Below are positions 1 to 8,701 of a stretch of DNA of 40,614 nucleotides, piece by piece. The notes under the pieces are model-generated. The model saw only the letters and a list, made by a program, of their open reading frames with translations, did not search any database and was not told the DNA's origin. The translations under genes and the position numbers were made by a program. Origin of the DNA: an uncultured Saprospiraceae bacterium (GTDB lineage: Bacteria; Bacteroidota; Bacteroidia; Chitinophagales; Saprospiraceae); assembly GCA_937952155.1 (NCBI GenBank), contig CALFYH010000350.1:1-40614 (forward strand), given 5' to 3'. The number at the start of each line of letters is the position of its first letter. Position 1 is the first letter of the stretch.

Positions 1-2
1 CC

Positions 3-98
3 TGTGCTGCGATAGGACTCGGCGATCATCGCTATGACCGAGAGTATAATATGTATATTGACTTTACATTAAAAAATGATCTTGAGCATAGTAATTAA
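3..98 (+). CDS. C-terminal tail of an unidentified protein (partial)
   Basis: An open frame enters from the left edge and ends at TAA 96-98, giving 31 residues that include the stretches IGLGDHRYDRE and MYIDFTLKNDL. Only the last codons are inside the window, so no start or domain can be judged. The alternating polar/hydrophobic stretch near the end could be a beta strand, but I do not recognise the family. The other two forward frames stop within the first 40 bases, which favours this frame as the real one. It precedes paaZ on the same strand by 91 bases, and a promoter-like pair sits in that gap, so co-transcription is not needed. Confidence 0.4.
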   Translation, partial: CAAIGLGDHRYDREYNMYIDFTLKNDLEHSN

Positions 99-129
99 CG
101 AAAATTTAGGATAAATTCTATGATTTTTA

Positions 130-163
130 TTTGCCTACATTGGCAGTAAAAAGAGTACCTTCG
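130..163 (+). promoter_or_regulatory. Bacteroidota-type promoter upstream of paaZ
   Basis: TTTG at 130-133 is followed after 22 bases by TACCTTCG at 156-163, one mismatch from the TAnnTTTG -7 consensus of Bacteroidota primary sigma factor promoters. Transcription would begin near 170, leaving a leader of about 20 bases before the paaZ ATG at 190. This is inferred from motif and spacing only. Confidence 0.5.
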
Positions 164-189
164 CAAGACCAAATAAAATCAGACGTATT

Positions 190-2232
190 ATGAAGTTGCA
201 AAATTTCGCCTTAGGTAGATGGATTGATGGTAGTGGTGAAGGCCAGCCTTTATATGATGCAAGTACCGGAGATTTGATCGCAACGGCCACATCAAACGGA
301 TTGGATTTCAGTGAAATGCTGGAATATGGGCGTAAAACAGGTAATAAAAACCTGAGAAAGATGACTTTTCAAGAAAGAGGGCGGATGCTCAAAGCATTGG
401 CTATGTTTCTCCTAGAAAGAAAAGAAAAATATTATCAGATCAGCTATAAAACCGGTGCAACCAAAGTTGACTCTTGGATAGACATCGAAGGAGGAATTGG
501 GAATTTGTTTGCCAATGCTAGTCTCAGACGTAAGCTCCCAGATTTACCCTATTACTCAGAAGGAGATGCCATAGGATTAAGCAAAGGAGGCACATTTATT
601 GGTCATCATATTTTGGTGCCCAAAGAAGGTGTAGCCGTACACATTAATGCTTTTAATTTTCCTGTTTGGGGCATGCTCGAAAAATGTGCTGTCAACTGGC
701 TTGCAGGTATGCCAGCCATAGTCAAACCAGCCACATTGACTTCTTACCTTACGGAAGTTGTAGTGCGTGATATTATAGAATCTAATATTTTGCCGGCAGG
801 TGCATTGCAATTAATCTGCGGAAGTGCCCGAAGTCTTTTAGATCATGTCAATTTTCAGGATGTGGTCACTTTTACGGGATCAGCAAGCACTGGTATCGCA
901 TTAAAATCAAGTCCTAACATATTGCGCGAAGCGGTCCCTTTCAATATGGAGGCCGATTCGTTAAATTGCATTATCTTAGGTAAAGATGCTGCACCAGGCA
1001 CACCAGAATTTGATCTTTTCGTCAAGGAAGTAAGAAAAGAAATCACGGTAAAATGCGGTCAAAAATGTACTGCTGTAAGAAGAATAATTGTTCCAGAAGC
1101 ATATATGGATGATGCTCAGGCAGCTATCAGTAAATCACTGGAAGGAACAGTCATCGGCGATCCTCGTAATGAAGGTGTCAGAATGGGCGCTTTGGCTGGG
1201 CAGGAACAAGTGAAAGAAGTACAGGGAAGATTACAGGAATTAATGACTTTCTCACAGCTTGTATATGGCAATCCTGAAGATTTTGACGTAGCCTTAGGTT
1301 CAAAAACCAAAGGGGCTTATTTGCCACCTATGTTATTGAGAAATGATACACCATTCGAGAACATAGGCACACATGAAATAGAGGCTTTTGGACCCATTTC
1401 TACTTTGATGCCGTATGCCACAATGGAAGATGCCATCGAACTTGCTAGAAAAGGTCGTGGGTCGCTATGTAGTTCTATAGTGACGTTTGATGATCAAATT
1501 GCTAGGGAATATGTAATAAATGCCGCAACACATCATGGTAGAATCCTTGTTTTGAATCGTAATTCAGCCAAAGAAAGTACAGGTCATGGATCACCAATGC
1601 CACTTTTGGTACACGGAGGACCAGGTAGAGCTGGTGGTGGTGAAGAAATGGGCGGACTCAGAGGCATAAAACATTATATGCAACGGTGTGCCATTCAAGG
1701 ATCACCAACGACAATTACTGCATTGACCAATCAATATCAATACGGTGGAAAATATGAAGAAGGTCAAGTTCATCCATTTAAAAAGCACTTTGATGACCTA
1801 GTAATTGGTGAGACATTAATCACCCATAAAAGGACGATAACAGATGCTGATGTCGTCAATTTTGCCAACGTATCATGGGATCATTTTTATGCGCATACGG
1901 ACGCCACATCGCTAGAAGGTACACCATTTACACAGAGAGTAGCACACGGATATTTTATACTTTCTGCGGCAGCTGGCCTTTTTGTTGATGCTGCAAAAGG
2001 CCCTGTATTGCTTAATTATGGTCTTGAAGAGTGTCGTTTTGTAAAACCTGTGTACCCTGGTGCAACTATTGGCGTAAGGCTTACTGTAAAGGAAAAGGTA
2101 GCGCAAGAGAAAAGAGAAGGCGAAGATTATACCAAAGGCATCGTAAAATGGTTGGTAGATATCTATGACGAAACAGGCGAAACTGTAGCCATTGCTACTA
2201 TACTAACTATGGTCAAAATGAAGGACGCCTGA
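190..2232 (+). CDS. paaZ: PaaZ bifunctional ring-opening enzyme (oxepin-CoA hydrolase / semialdehyde dehydrogenase)
   Basis: 680 residues, essentially the length of E. coli PaaZ. The family opens the oxepin-CoA ring made from phenylacetyl-CoA epoxide and oxidises the resulting semialdehyde with NADP. The first ~520 residues are an aldehyde dehydrogenase: general-base Glu254 in FNMEADSLN and catalytic Cys293 in CGQKCTA. The last ~150 residues are a MaoC-type (R)-hydratase hotdog domain with the Asp564/His569 dyad in WDHFYAH and the following RVAHGYFILS. All key residues of both activities are present, so both halves should work. The gene is followed after 32 bases by a membrane protein with no evident link. 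No paaABCD or paaG/H/J lies in the window; a PaaE-like reductase is at 20871. ATG start with a plausible promoter just upstream. Confidence 0.93.
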   Translation: MKLQNFALGRWIDGSGEGQPLYDASTGDLIATATSNGLDFSEMLEYGRKTGNKNLRKMTFQERGRMLKALAMFLLERKEKYYQISYKTGATKVDSWIDIEGGIGNLFANASLRRKLPDLPYYSEGDAIGLSKGGTFIGHHILVPKEGVAVHINAFNFPVWGMLEKCAVNWLAGMPAIVKPATLTSYLTEVVVRDIIESNILPAGALQLICGSARSLLDHVNFQDVVTFTGSASTGIALKSSPNILREAVPFNMEADSLNCIILGKDAAPGTPEFDLFVKEVRKEITVKCGQKCTAVRRIIVPEAYMDDAQAAISKSLEGTVIGDPRNEGVRMGALAGQEQVKEVQGRLQELMTFSQLVYGNPEDFDVALGSKTKGAYLPPMLLRNDTPFENIGTHEIEAFGPISTLMPYATMEDAIELARKGRGSLCSSIVTFDDQIAREYVINAATHHGRILVLNRNSAKESTGHGSPMPLLVHGGPGRAGGGEEMGGLRGIKHYMQRCAIQGSPTTITALTNQYQYGGKYEEGQVHPFKKHFDDLVIGETLITHKRTITDADVVNFANVSWDHFYAHTDATSLEGTPFTQRVAHGYFILSAAAGLFVDAAKGPVLLNYGLEECRFVKPVYPGATIGVRLTVKEKVAQEKREGEDYTKGIVKWLVDIYDETGETVAIATILTMVKMKDA

Positions 2233-2264
2233 AGTGATCATTTAATAAAAAATAAACTTTAACG

Positions 2265-2930
2265 ATGTTTAAGCCCATTTCTCATTTTGTATCGGTGATC
2301 ATGCATCCGCTGTTTGTGATTATTTATGTTTTGTTTTACTTAATATTTGCCAATCCATACATTTTTGGTTTTTCAGGACCCAAGGCTGAGGGTATGGTTT
2401 TAATTTCTATACTGACTATCTCGGTTATGTTTCCACTTATCGCTATTGTAATGATGAAAGCATTGGGATTAATATCAAGTTTCTCGATGCCAGACAAAAA
2501 AGAAAGAATTGGACCATTGATCATTACGGGATTATTCTACATGTGGTTATATGTCAATGTCAGAAATAATGATAATATTCCGAATGCAATCTCTTTTTTT
2601 ATTTTGGGCACAACCATTGCTATTTTTTTAGCATTAACAATCAATAGTTTTACAAAAATCAGCTTGCACACCATAGCTGCTGGCGGTTTTTTGACTGGAA
2701 TGACTCTAATTATTTTTAATTGGTCGTACGGATATGTAGATATTCCAATCCCTTTTTTAGGTACAGTATGGAGATGGAGTGATCGTATGGTTTTGATGGT
2801 AGTTATGTTGCTGGCAGGAGCTGCTGGAAGTGCTCGATTGTATCTGAAAGCGCATGAAACGGATGAAGTATATGGTGGGTACATCGTCGGTATTCTCTCA
2901 CAAATGGTAGCATTTAATTTGTTTTTTTAA
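2265..2930 (+). CDS. Integral membrane protein, degenerate PAP2-like
   Basis: 221 residues with about six hydrophobic segments and no signal peptide. The arrangement of short polar motifs matches the phosphatidic acid phosphatase type 2 fold: K78/K79/R81/P84 where KX6RP is expected, S133-L134-H135 where PSGH is expected, and A190-R191...H197...E201 where SRX5HX3D is expected; the R-to-H and H-to-acid spacings are exact. Several canonical residues are replaced (P to I, G to L, S to A, D to E), so it may be a non-canonical phosphatase or a non-catalytic relative. Such proteins are commonly left as hypothetical membrane proteins in Bacteroidota. It sits 32 bases after paaZ and 37 before dapD on the same strand. 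The PAP2 link is my inference from motif spacing. Confidence 0.6.
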   Translation: MFKPISHFVSVIMHPLFVIIYVLFYLIFANPYIFGFSGPKAEGMVLISILTISVMFPLIAIVMMKALGLISSFSMPDKKERIGPLIITGLFYMWLYVNVRNNDNIPNAISFFILGTTIAIFLALTINSFTKISLHTIAAGGFLTGMTLIIFNWSYGYVDIPIPFLGTVWRWSDRMVLMVVMLLAGAAGSARLYLKAHETDEVYGGYIVGILSQMVAFNLFF

Positions 2931-2967
2931 TCAATAAACCCTAATAACTAAGAGTTAATTTTCAATA

Positions 2968-3783
2968 ATGGATAATATAAAAAGCATAATAGAAAACATT
3001 TGGGATGACAGAAGTCTGTTGTCTGCACAGGATTCAAAAGATGCCATCAGGTCAGTAGTAGAGATGGTAGATCAAGGAAAACTTAGAGTGGCAGAGCCTG
3101 ATGGTGATTCTTGGAAGGTCAATGATTGGGTCAAAAAAGCTATTGTTTTGTACTTCCCTATCCAACAAATGGAAACTATTGAAGTAGGACCATTTGAGTT
3201 TTATGACAAAATCCCATTGAAAAAGAATTTTGCAGCACAAGGCGTTCGGGTTGTTCCACATGCCTTGGCAAGATATGGTAGTTTTATAGAATCAGGCGCT
3301 ATATTGATGCCTTCGTATGTAAATATTGGTGCTTGGGTAGGCAGTGGCACCATGGTGGATACTTGGGCAACAGTAGGCTCTTGTGCTCAGATTGGTCGCA
3401 ATGTGCATCTTTCTGGTGGTGTAGGTATCGGTGGCGTATTGGAGCCACCACAAGCAAGCCCGACTATCATTGAAGATCATTGTTTTATAGGAAGTCGATG
3501 TATAGTAGTAGAAGGAGTTAGGGTCAGAAAAGAAGCAGTACTCGGAGCAAATGTGGTGCTGACGCAATCTACGCATATCATAGATGTGACAGGTTCAACA
3601 CCTGTGACTTTCAAGGGTGAAGTACCTGAAAGATCGGTCGTAATACCTGGTAGTTATACCAAAAAATTTCCAGCAGGCGAATATCAAGTACCTTGCGCAC
3701 TCATCATCGGACAACGTAAGCTTTCAACAGACACAAAAGTATCCTTGAATGATGCATTGCGTGAATATAACGTAGCTGTCTGA
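2968..3783 (+). CDS. dapD: 2,3,4,5-tetrahydropyridine-2,6-dicarboxylate N-succinyltransferase
   Basis: 271 residues, typical DapD length. The enzyme transfers succinyl from succinyl-CoA to tetrahydrodipicolinate in the succinylase branch of lysine and meso-diaminopimelate synthesis. The N-terminal helical domain (about 1-95) is followed by a left-handed beta-helix of hexapeptide repeats, visible as PSYVNIGAWVGSGTMVDTWA and then GSCAQIGRNVHLSGGVGIGG, and a short C-terminal domain beginning around VTLTQ/ITHI-like residues near 195. The protein is a cytosolic trimer in known members. It stops 5 bases before the PBP4-like gene, so the two are probably co-transcribed; both serve peptidoglycan. No other dap gene is in the window. 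Confidence 0.96.
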   Translation: MDNIKSIIENIWDDRSLLSAQDSKDAIRSVVEMVDQGKLRVAEPDGDSWKVNDWVKKAIVLYFPIQQMETIEVGPFEFYDKIPLKKNFAAQGVRVVPHALARYGSFIESGAILMPSYVNIGAWVGSGTMVDTWATVGSCAQIGRNVHLSGGVGIGGVLEPPQASPTIIEDHCFIGSRCIVVEGVRVRKEAVLGANVVLTQSTHIIDVTGSTPVTFKGEVPERSVVIPGSYTKKFPAGEYQVPCALIIGQRKLSTDTKVSLNDALREYNVAV

Positions 3784-3788
3784 TCGTC

Positions 3789-5111
3789 ATGGCCTTTTCG
3801 GAAAATATCAAATATTCAATTTTTCTATGCTTGTACATCTTGATATCATCCTGTGCAGTACAGAAAAAGTCTATTATTGGATATCACTTTCAAGCAAGTA
3901 AACTAGATACATTAGCCAGTTTACGTTCGGGATTTTCGGGATTAATGGTATGTGATTTGAAGACCAATGAAGTAATAACATCATATAACGCAAACAAATT
4001 TTTTGTCCCTGCGTCGAATATAAAATTATTTACTACTTACGCATGTCTCAAGACTTTGGGAGATTCATTGGAAGCATTCCGATACAAGGAGAATGACAGT
4101 ACATTTACATTTTGGGGTACAGCCGATCCGACTTTGATGCATCCTTTTTTTGAAAATACCAGAATTATTGATTTTCTCAAAGAAAAAGCAAAATCAAAAA
4201 AACTGATTTATTCTTCAGCTCATTCTGATTTGCGGCGATATGGCCGTGGATGGATGTGGGATGATTTTAGTGATTATTACCAGGCAGAAATAACGGCATT
4301 CCCAATTTTTGGTAATATAGTGTATATCAAAAAAGATTCATTGGGCATTAAGATTCTTCCGGATTCTGTCATGGTAAATCCTGCCATTTCAGATCGAATT
4401 AACTCTATAAAAAGGAAAGAAACTGATAATTTTTTTGAGATTCCAAAAACTCTTGAATCAAAACAGACATTCGAGCAGGAGATTCCATACTACAATGCCA
4501 GTAAAGTAAATATGACATTATTGCAAAAATTGATAGGTGATACCGTGATACAATGCAATATCCCACAAGATGATTATGCACGGGCAAAATATTCATGTCC
4601 TTTAGATACAGTGATCAGAAGGATGCTGCAAGTAAGTGATAATATGCTTGCTGAACATTTGTTTTTGGCTGCAGGAATGGTTTTAACTGATTCATTATCT
4701 TCAGATTACACAATAAATACAGTGAAAGAAACATTGATGAAAAATCTTCCAAATCAGGTGTTTTGGGCAGATGGATCGGGCTTGTCTAGATATAATCGTT
4801 GTACTCCAGCTTCTATAATATCACTTTTAACAAAGATGTATAGCGAATATCACGAAAGCAGAATATTTTCTTTAATGCCAAAAGGTGGCGATATCGGGAC
4901 GCTGCAAACTATTTTTGAAGGACAATCAAAACCTTTCGTTTATGCTAAATCAGGCTCTATGACAGGCGTTTATAATTTAAGTGGATACTTGATTACTAAT
5001 TCAGGAAGGAAAATGGTATTTAGTTTTATGAATAATAATTTTGAAGGAAAAGTATCTGAAATAAGAAAGACAGTAGAAAAAATTTTGATGGAAATCAGAA
5101 TGAACTATTGA
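3789..5111 (+). CDS. dacB: D-alanyl-D-alanine carboxypeptidase/endopeptidase, PBP4 (peptidase S13) lipoprotein
   Basis: 440 residues. The N-terminus carries a hydrophobic stretch ending in a lipobox I19-S20-S21-C22, so the protein is predicted to be a lipid-anchored envelope enzyme. The three penicillin-binding active-site motifs are present in order: S76-N-I-K79 (SxxK), S283-D-N285 (SxN), and K387-S-G389 (KTG-type, here KSG). Between them lies the long insertion typical of class C PBP4 proteins. The family trims or cleaves DD-crosslinks of peptidoglycan. The gene follows dapD by 5 bases, consistent with a cell-wall pair. The stop is followed by a new promoter for sucB. The gene symbol is by family; paralogues exist in this group. 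Confidence 0.9.
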   Translation: MAFSENIKYSIFLCLYILISSCAVQKKSIIGYHFQASKLDTLASLRSGFSGLMVCDLKTNEVITSYNANKFFVPASNIKLFTTYACLKTLGDSLEAFRYKENDSTFTFWGTADPTLMHPFFENTRIIDFLKEKAKSKKLIYSSAHSDLRRYGRGWMWDDFSDYYQAEITAFPIFGNIVYIKKDSLGIKILPDSVMVNPAISDRINSIKRKETDNFFEIPKTLESKQTFEQEIPYYNASKVNMTLLQKLIGDTVIQCNIPQDDYARAKYSCPLDTVIRRMLQVSDNMLAEHLFLAAGMVLTDSLSSDYTINTVKETLMKNLPNQVFWADGSGLSRYNRCTPASIISLLTKMYSEYHESRIFSLMPKGGDIGTLQTIFEGQSKPFVYAKSGSMTGVYNLSGYLITNSGRKMVFSFMNNNFEGKVSEIRKTVEKILMEIRMNY

Positions 5112-5150
5112 GCACTTCTGTATATGTTTCGATGTATTTTTGCATCATTA

Positions 5151-5184
5151 TTTGTCAAATCTTGTATAAAATGCCATATCTTTG
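5151..5184 (+). promoter_or_regulatory. Bacteroidota-type promoter upstream of sucB
   Basis: TTTG at 5151-5154, a 22-base spacer, then TATCTTTG at 5177-5184, an exact match to TAnnTTTG. Spacing is identical to that seen upstream of paaZ. A start near 5191 would leave a leader of roughly 12 bases before the ATG at 5203. Confidence 0.65.
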
Positions 5185-5202
5185 ACCAAAATTTTCTAAA
5201 AT

Positions 5203-6432
5203 ATGAGTTTGGTCGAAATGAAGGTGCCTACTATTGGCGAATCAATAACGGAAGTTACACTTTCACAATGGTTAAAAAAAGATGGAGATTATGTCAAAGT
5301 TGACGAACCGATATGTGAATTTGAATCTGATAAAGCAACATTGGAATTTCCAGCAGAAGCTAATGGAAAACTCATTTTTGTAGCCAAAGAAGGCGATGAT
5401 TTACCTATTGGTGCATTGGTTGCGAAGATAGATACTTCATTTGCAATTGATACTCCTGCACCTGCAAGTCCTACAGTTGCTGTGGAAACTCCAGCTCCGA
5501 CCGTAGAACCGGTAAAAGAAAATTATGCAAGTGGTCATCCATCGCCCGCAGCAGGCAAAATCCTAAGAGAAGGAAATGTTGCTGCTTCTGACGTATCAGG
5601 TACAGGCAAAGATGGCCGCATCACAAAAGAAGATGCCGTAAAAGCAGTAGAAAATAAAGCTGTCGCACCTAAAATAGAGGCTAAGAGTGAAACATCAGCG
5701 GTGCCTACAGTATCACCTAAAGTATCAGGTGCTAGAGAAGTTAGGGTAGAAAAAATGAGCAGGATGCGCAAGACCATCGCTTCTAGATTGGTTTCTGCAA
5801 AAAACAATACTGCAATGTTGACTACTTTTAATGAAGTAGATCTAACGGCTGTAAATGAGCTTCGTAAAAAATATCAGGATCGTTTTGTAGCTAAATACGG
5901 TATAAAACTGGGATTCATGTCGCTCTTTGCCAAAGCTTGTGCAAAGGTACTCATGGAAATGCCAGATGTAAACGCTATGATCGATGGCAACGACATTATT
6001 TATCACGATTATGTAGATATATCTATTGCTATTTCTACACCGACGGGATTGGTCGTACCTCCTGTGCATAATGTCGAGTCGATCGGATTTCATGATGTGG
6101 AACTCAAGATAAAAGAGCTAGCAGATAAAGCACGTCTCGGCAAACTTACCTTAGACGAAATGAAAGGTGGTACATTTACGATTACGAATGGCGGTATCTT
6201 TGGTTCGCTATTGAGTACACCGATAATAAATGAACCACAATCCGCAATTTTAGGTATGCATGCTATAAAAGATCGCCCAGTTGCTATAGATGGTCAGGTA
6301 GTCATCAGACCTATGATGTATCTGGCTTTATCTTATGACCATAGAATCATAGATGGCAGTACATCAGTCACGTTTCTTGTGCGATTGAAGGAACTTCTCG
6401 AAGATCCGATGACGCTGATGATGGATATTTAA
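5203..6432 (+). CDS. sucB: Dihydrolipoyllysine-residue succinyltransferase, E2 of 2-oxoglutarate dehydrogenase
   Basis: 409 residues. Residues 1-80 form one lipoyl domain with the lipoylated Lys44 in ESDKATLEF. An Ala/Pro/Val-rich linker follows to about 105, then a peripheral subunit-binding domain (HPSPAAGKILRE to about 150), a second linker, and the catalytic acyltransferase domain from about 180 with the active-site motif D379-H380-R-I-I-D384-G. The enzyme passes succinyl groups from the E1 product to CoA in the TCA cycle. Single lipoyl domain and the sequence style fit SucB rather than the pyruvate E2. E1 (sucA) is not adjacent, so E1 must be encoded elsewhere; this is common in Bacteroidota. 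Branched-chain E2 is a less likely alternative. It has its own promoter. Confidence 0.92.
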   Translation: MSLVEMKVPTIGESITEVTLSQWLKKDGDYVKVDEPICEFESDKATLEFPAEANGKLIFVAKEGDDLPIGALVAKIDTSFAIDTPAPASPTVAVETPAPTVEPVKENYASGHPSPAAGKILREGNVAASDVSGTGKDGRITKEDAVKAVENKAVAPKIEAKSETSAVPTVSPKVSGAREVRVEKMSRMRKTIASRLVSAKNNTAMLTTFNEVDLTAVNELRKKYQDRFVAKYGIKLGFMSLFAKACAKVLMEMPDVNAMIDGNDIIYHDYVDISIAISTPTGLVVPPVHNVESIGFHDVELKIKELADKARLGKLTLDEMKGGTFTITNGGIFGSLLSTPIINEPQSAILGMHAIKDRPVAIDGQVVIRPMMYLALSYDHRIIDGSTSVTFLVRLKELLEDPMTLMMDI

Positions 6433-6668
6433 AGAATTTTTGTTTCAGAATGTTGGAATTGTTGTTTAGCAAAATTAAGTAATTTGCCCTGTTAGGTATT
6501 TTATTAATTATCCAAATTCAAACATCAATTATCTAAAAACAACATCATTTTTGCATTTCAAAAAATTATTTTCCCATAGTTATTTTGAGAATTATTTCAG
6601 AAAGCTATCTTGCACTTTATTTGATATTTTATTTTTAGTATTGGTAAAGATCGCAATTAAATAAAACA

Positions 6669-8582
6669 ATGGGAGAGCAAAAAGTATCGCTAGTAAGTGA
6701 CCAGAAACAAATGCAAAAGTTTGTAAAATCATTACTCAATGATGTCAGTGCATTAGAGCACATGTTAGACAATGATTGGTTCGAATCGGATGTAATCCGC
6801 ATAGGCGCAGAGCAGGAAATGGTCATGGTGGACAAAACCACTTTTAAACCATCTTTGGTAGCTATGGAAGCCTTGGACAAGATGGAGGATTATCCATGGG
6901 TAGAAACAGAATTGGCCAAATTTAACCTTGAGACCAATATAGAGCCTAGAGTTTTTGAGAAGGATTGTTTTGCATTATTGGAAAATGAAAACTCTGACAA
7001 ACTCAATAAAATCCAAGAAGTATTGGATACCATGGATACGTCTATCGTGCTGACTGGTATCTTGCCTACCTTGCGGAAGTACCACCTTGAGATGGAAAAC
7101 CTAACGCCCAAAAAGCGCTACTTTGCCTTGATGGAAGCCTTAGACAAACAGCTAATCGGCCAGTCATATGAGTTGCGTATCTTAGGTATAGACGAGTTAT
7201 TGGTAAAACACAGTTCACCATTATTAGAAGCGAGCAATACCAGTTTTCAAGTACACTTACAGGTCGCACCAAAGGAATTTGTAAAAATGTACAATATAGC
7301 GCAAGCATTGGCAGGTCCGATGATGGCCATCTCTGCCAATAGTCCAATTGTATTTGGCAAAAGGCTGTGGCATGAAACCAGAATTGCATTATTCCAACAA
7401 TCACTCGATACCCGCACGACACATGACCACATGCGCGAGCGCAGCCCAAGAGTCAGTTTTGGTAGAGATTGGTTGCACAATTCTATCATGGAGATATACA
7501 AGGAAGACATTGCCAGATTCCGTGTATTGCTCAGCAGTGATGTAGAAGAGGACTCTATGGCAGTGATCAAAAACGGACAAGTACCCAAACTTCGCGCTTT
7601 GCAAGTACATAACAGTACCGTATATCGCTGGAACAGACCTTGCTATGGTATCAGCGAAAACGGAAAGCCACATTTGCGTATCGAAAATAGAATTCTTCCA
7701 TCTGGCCCAACAGTCATAGACGAAGTGGCCAATGCATGTTTTTGGCTCGGATGCATGATAGGTATGAGTATGGATGTAGAAGATATACGAACTAAGATGT
7801 CATTTGTAGATGCGAGAGACAATTTTGGCAAAGCTGCAAAATTTGGAATAGACACCAAATTTACTTGGTTTCATGACCAAAAAATATCGGCTGGTGATCT
7901 CATTATCGAATTATTACCGATAGCTAGAAAAGGCCTAGAATCCCGCAATGTAAATAAGGAAGATATAGACAAATATCTCAATATCATTAAGGCGAGAGCC
8001 GAAAACAATATGACTGGCGCGCGTTGGATGCTCAGAGCATTTACAAAGCTCCACGAAAACACCAATACAGATGAAGCACTGAGTGTATTGACCGCTACGA
8101 TGATTCAAAATCAAAAATCTAATAAGCCTGTGCACGAATGGGAATTACCTTCAATAAATGACCTTAAAATGTACAGACCATCACACTTGAAAGTATCTGA
8201 ATTTATGCTCACCGACCTTACCACAGTACAGAAGGATGACATCGTGGATTTGGTGGCGGAGCTCATGGATTGGAATACGATCAGATATACGCCTGTAGAA
8301 GATACCAAAGGTAAGCTTGTAGGATTGGTTACTGCGAGATTATTGCTTAGGCATTATATACGTTGCAAACAAAATCCAAGCAAAAAGACGGCTATTGTTT
8401 CTGATATCATGATTGAAAAGCCGATTACAGTTACGCAGGAGACCAATATCATGGATGCAATGAAGCTGATGAGAGATAACAAAATAGGTTGTCTGCCAGT
8501 GGTCAATGGTGATGAACTAGTAGGATTGATTTCAGAAACGGAATTTTTGCGCATCACGGCGAGACTTTTGGATCGAGTTTAA
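6669..8582 (+). CDS. Glutamate-cysteine-ligase-like (GCS2) enzyme fused to a C-terminal CBS pair
   Basis: 637 residues. The first ~490 residues resemble carboxylate-amine ligases of the GCS2 type: the GxExE-like motif R44-I-G-A-E48-Q-E50 near the N-terminus and later conserved-looking segments such as NTSFQVHLQV and PHLRIENRILPSGP, which in this superfamily build the ATP/substrate site. Residues about 505-560 and 577-632 are two CBS repeats (GKLVGLVTA and GDELVGLIS cores), which bind adenine nucleotides in many proteins. The fusion suggests a peptide-bond-forming ligase gated by energy charge. The substrate is not known from sequence; gamma-glutamyl-cysteine is only one option. The protein is presumably cytosolic (no signal or membrane segment). 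It is preceded by a 236-base AT-rich gap in which I see only weak promoter-like sequence (TAGTATTG at 6636-6643). Confidence 0.8.
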   Translation: MGEQKVSLVSDQKQMQKFVKSLLNDVSALEHMLDNDWFESDVIRIGAEQEMVMVDKTTFKPSLVAMEALDKMEDYPWVETELAKFNLETNIEPRVFEKDCFALLENENSDKLNKIQEVLDTMDTSIVLTGILPTLRKYHLEMENLTPKKRYFALMEALDKQLIGQSYELRILGIDELLVKHSSPLLEASNTSFQVHLQVAPKEFVKMYNIAQALAGPMMAISANSPIVFGKRLWHETRIALFQQSLDTRTTHDHMRERSPRVSFGRDWLHNSIMEIYKEDIARFRVLLSSDVEEDSMAVIKNGQVPKLRALQVHNSTVYRWNRPCYGISENGKPHLRIENRILPSGPTVIDEVANACFWLGCMIGMSMDVEDIRTKMSFVDARDNFGKAAKFGIDTKFTWFHDQKISAGDLIIELLPIARKGLESRNVNKEDIDKYLNIIKARAENNMTGARWMLRAFTKLHENTNTDEALSVLTATMIQNQKSNKPVHEWELPSINDLKMYRPSHLKVSEFMLTDLTTVQKDDIVDLVAELMDWNTIRYTPVEDTKGKLVGLVTARLLLRHYIRCKQNPSKKTAIVSDIMIEKPITVTQETNIMDAMKLMRDNKIGCLPVVNGDELVGLISETEFLRITARLLDRV

Positions 8583-8654
8583 GCTGAATTGAAATAAATT
8601 TTACATATATTCCGATAATTCTGTGGCTGGAATACATGTAAAGGTAATTCTGGC

Positions 8655-8662
8655 TAACTTTG
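8655..8662 (+). promoter_or_regulatory. -7 element of the glucosaminidase promoter
   Basis: TAACTTTG is an exact TAnnTTTG match; no convincing -33 element is seen. It overlaps the upstream in-frame start candidate at 8660, so transcription would begin around 8669 and translation must begin downstream, at the ATG at 8702. Confidence 0.5.
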
Positions 8663-8701
8663 GCACGACATTTGGAACTGTCAATATATAATTTTTGCAA
8701 T

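Noticed and set aside
5203..6432. Orphan sucB as sign of rearrangement
   Set aside because: Separation of E1 and E2 genes is frequent in Bacteroidota and the flanks show no mobile-element traces.
6433..6668. 236-base gap before the ligase gene examined for RNA genes
   Set aside because: AT-rich sequence with no cloverleaf, no long hairpin and no terminator-like stem; only a weak promoter-like motif.
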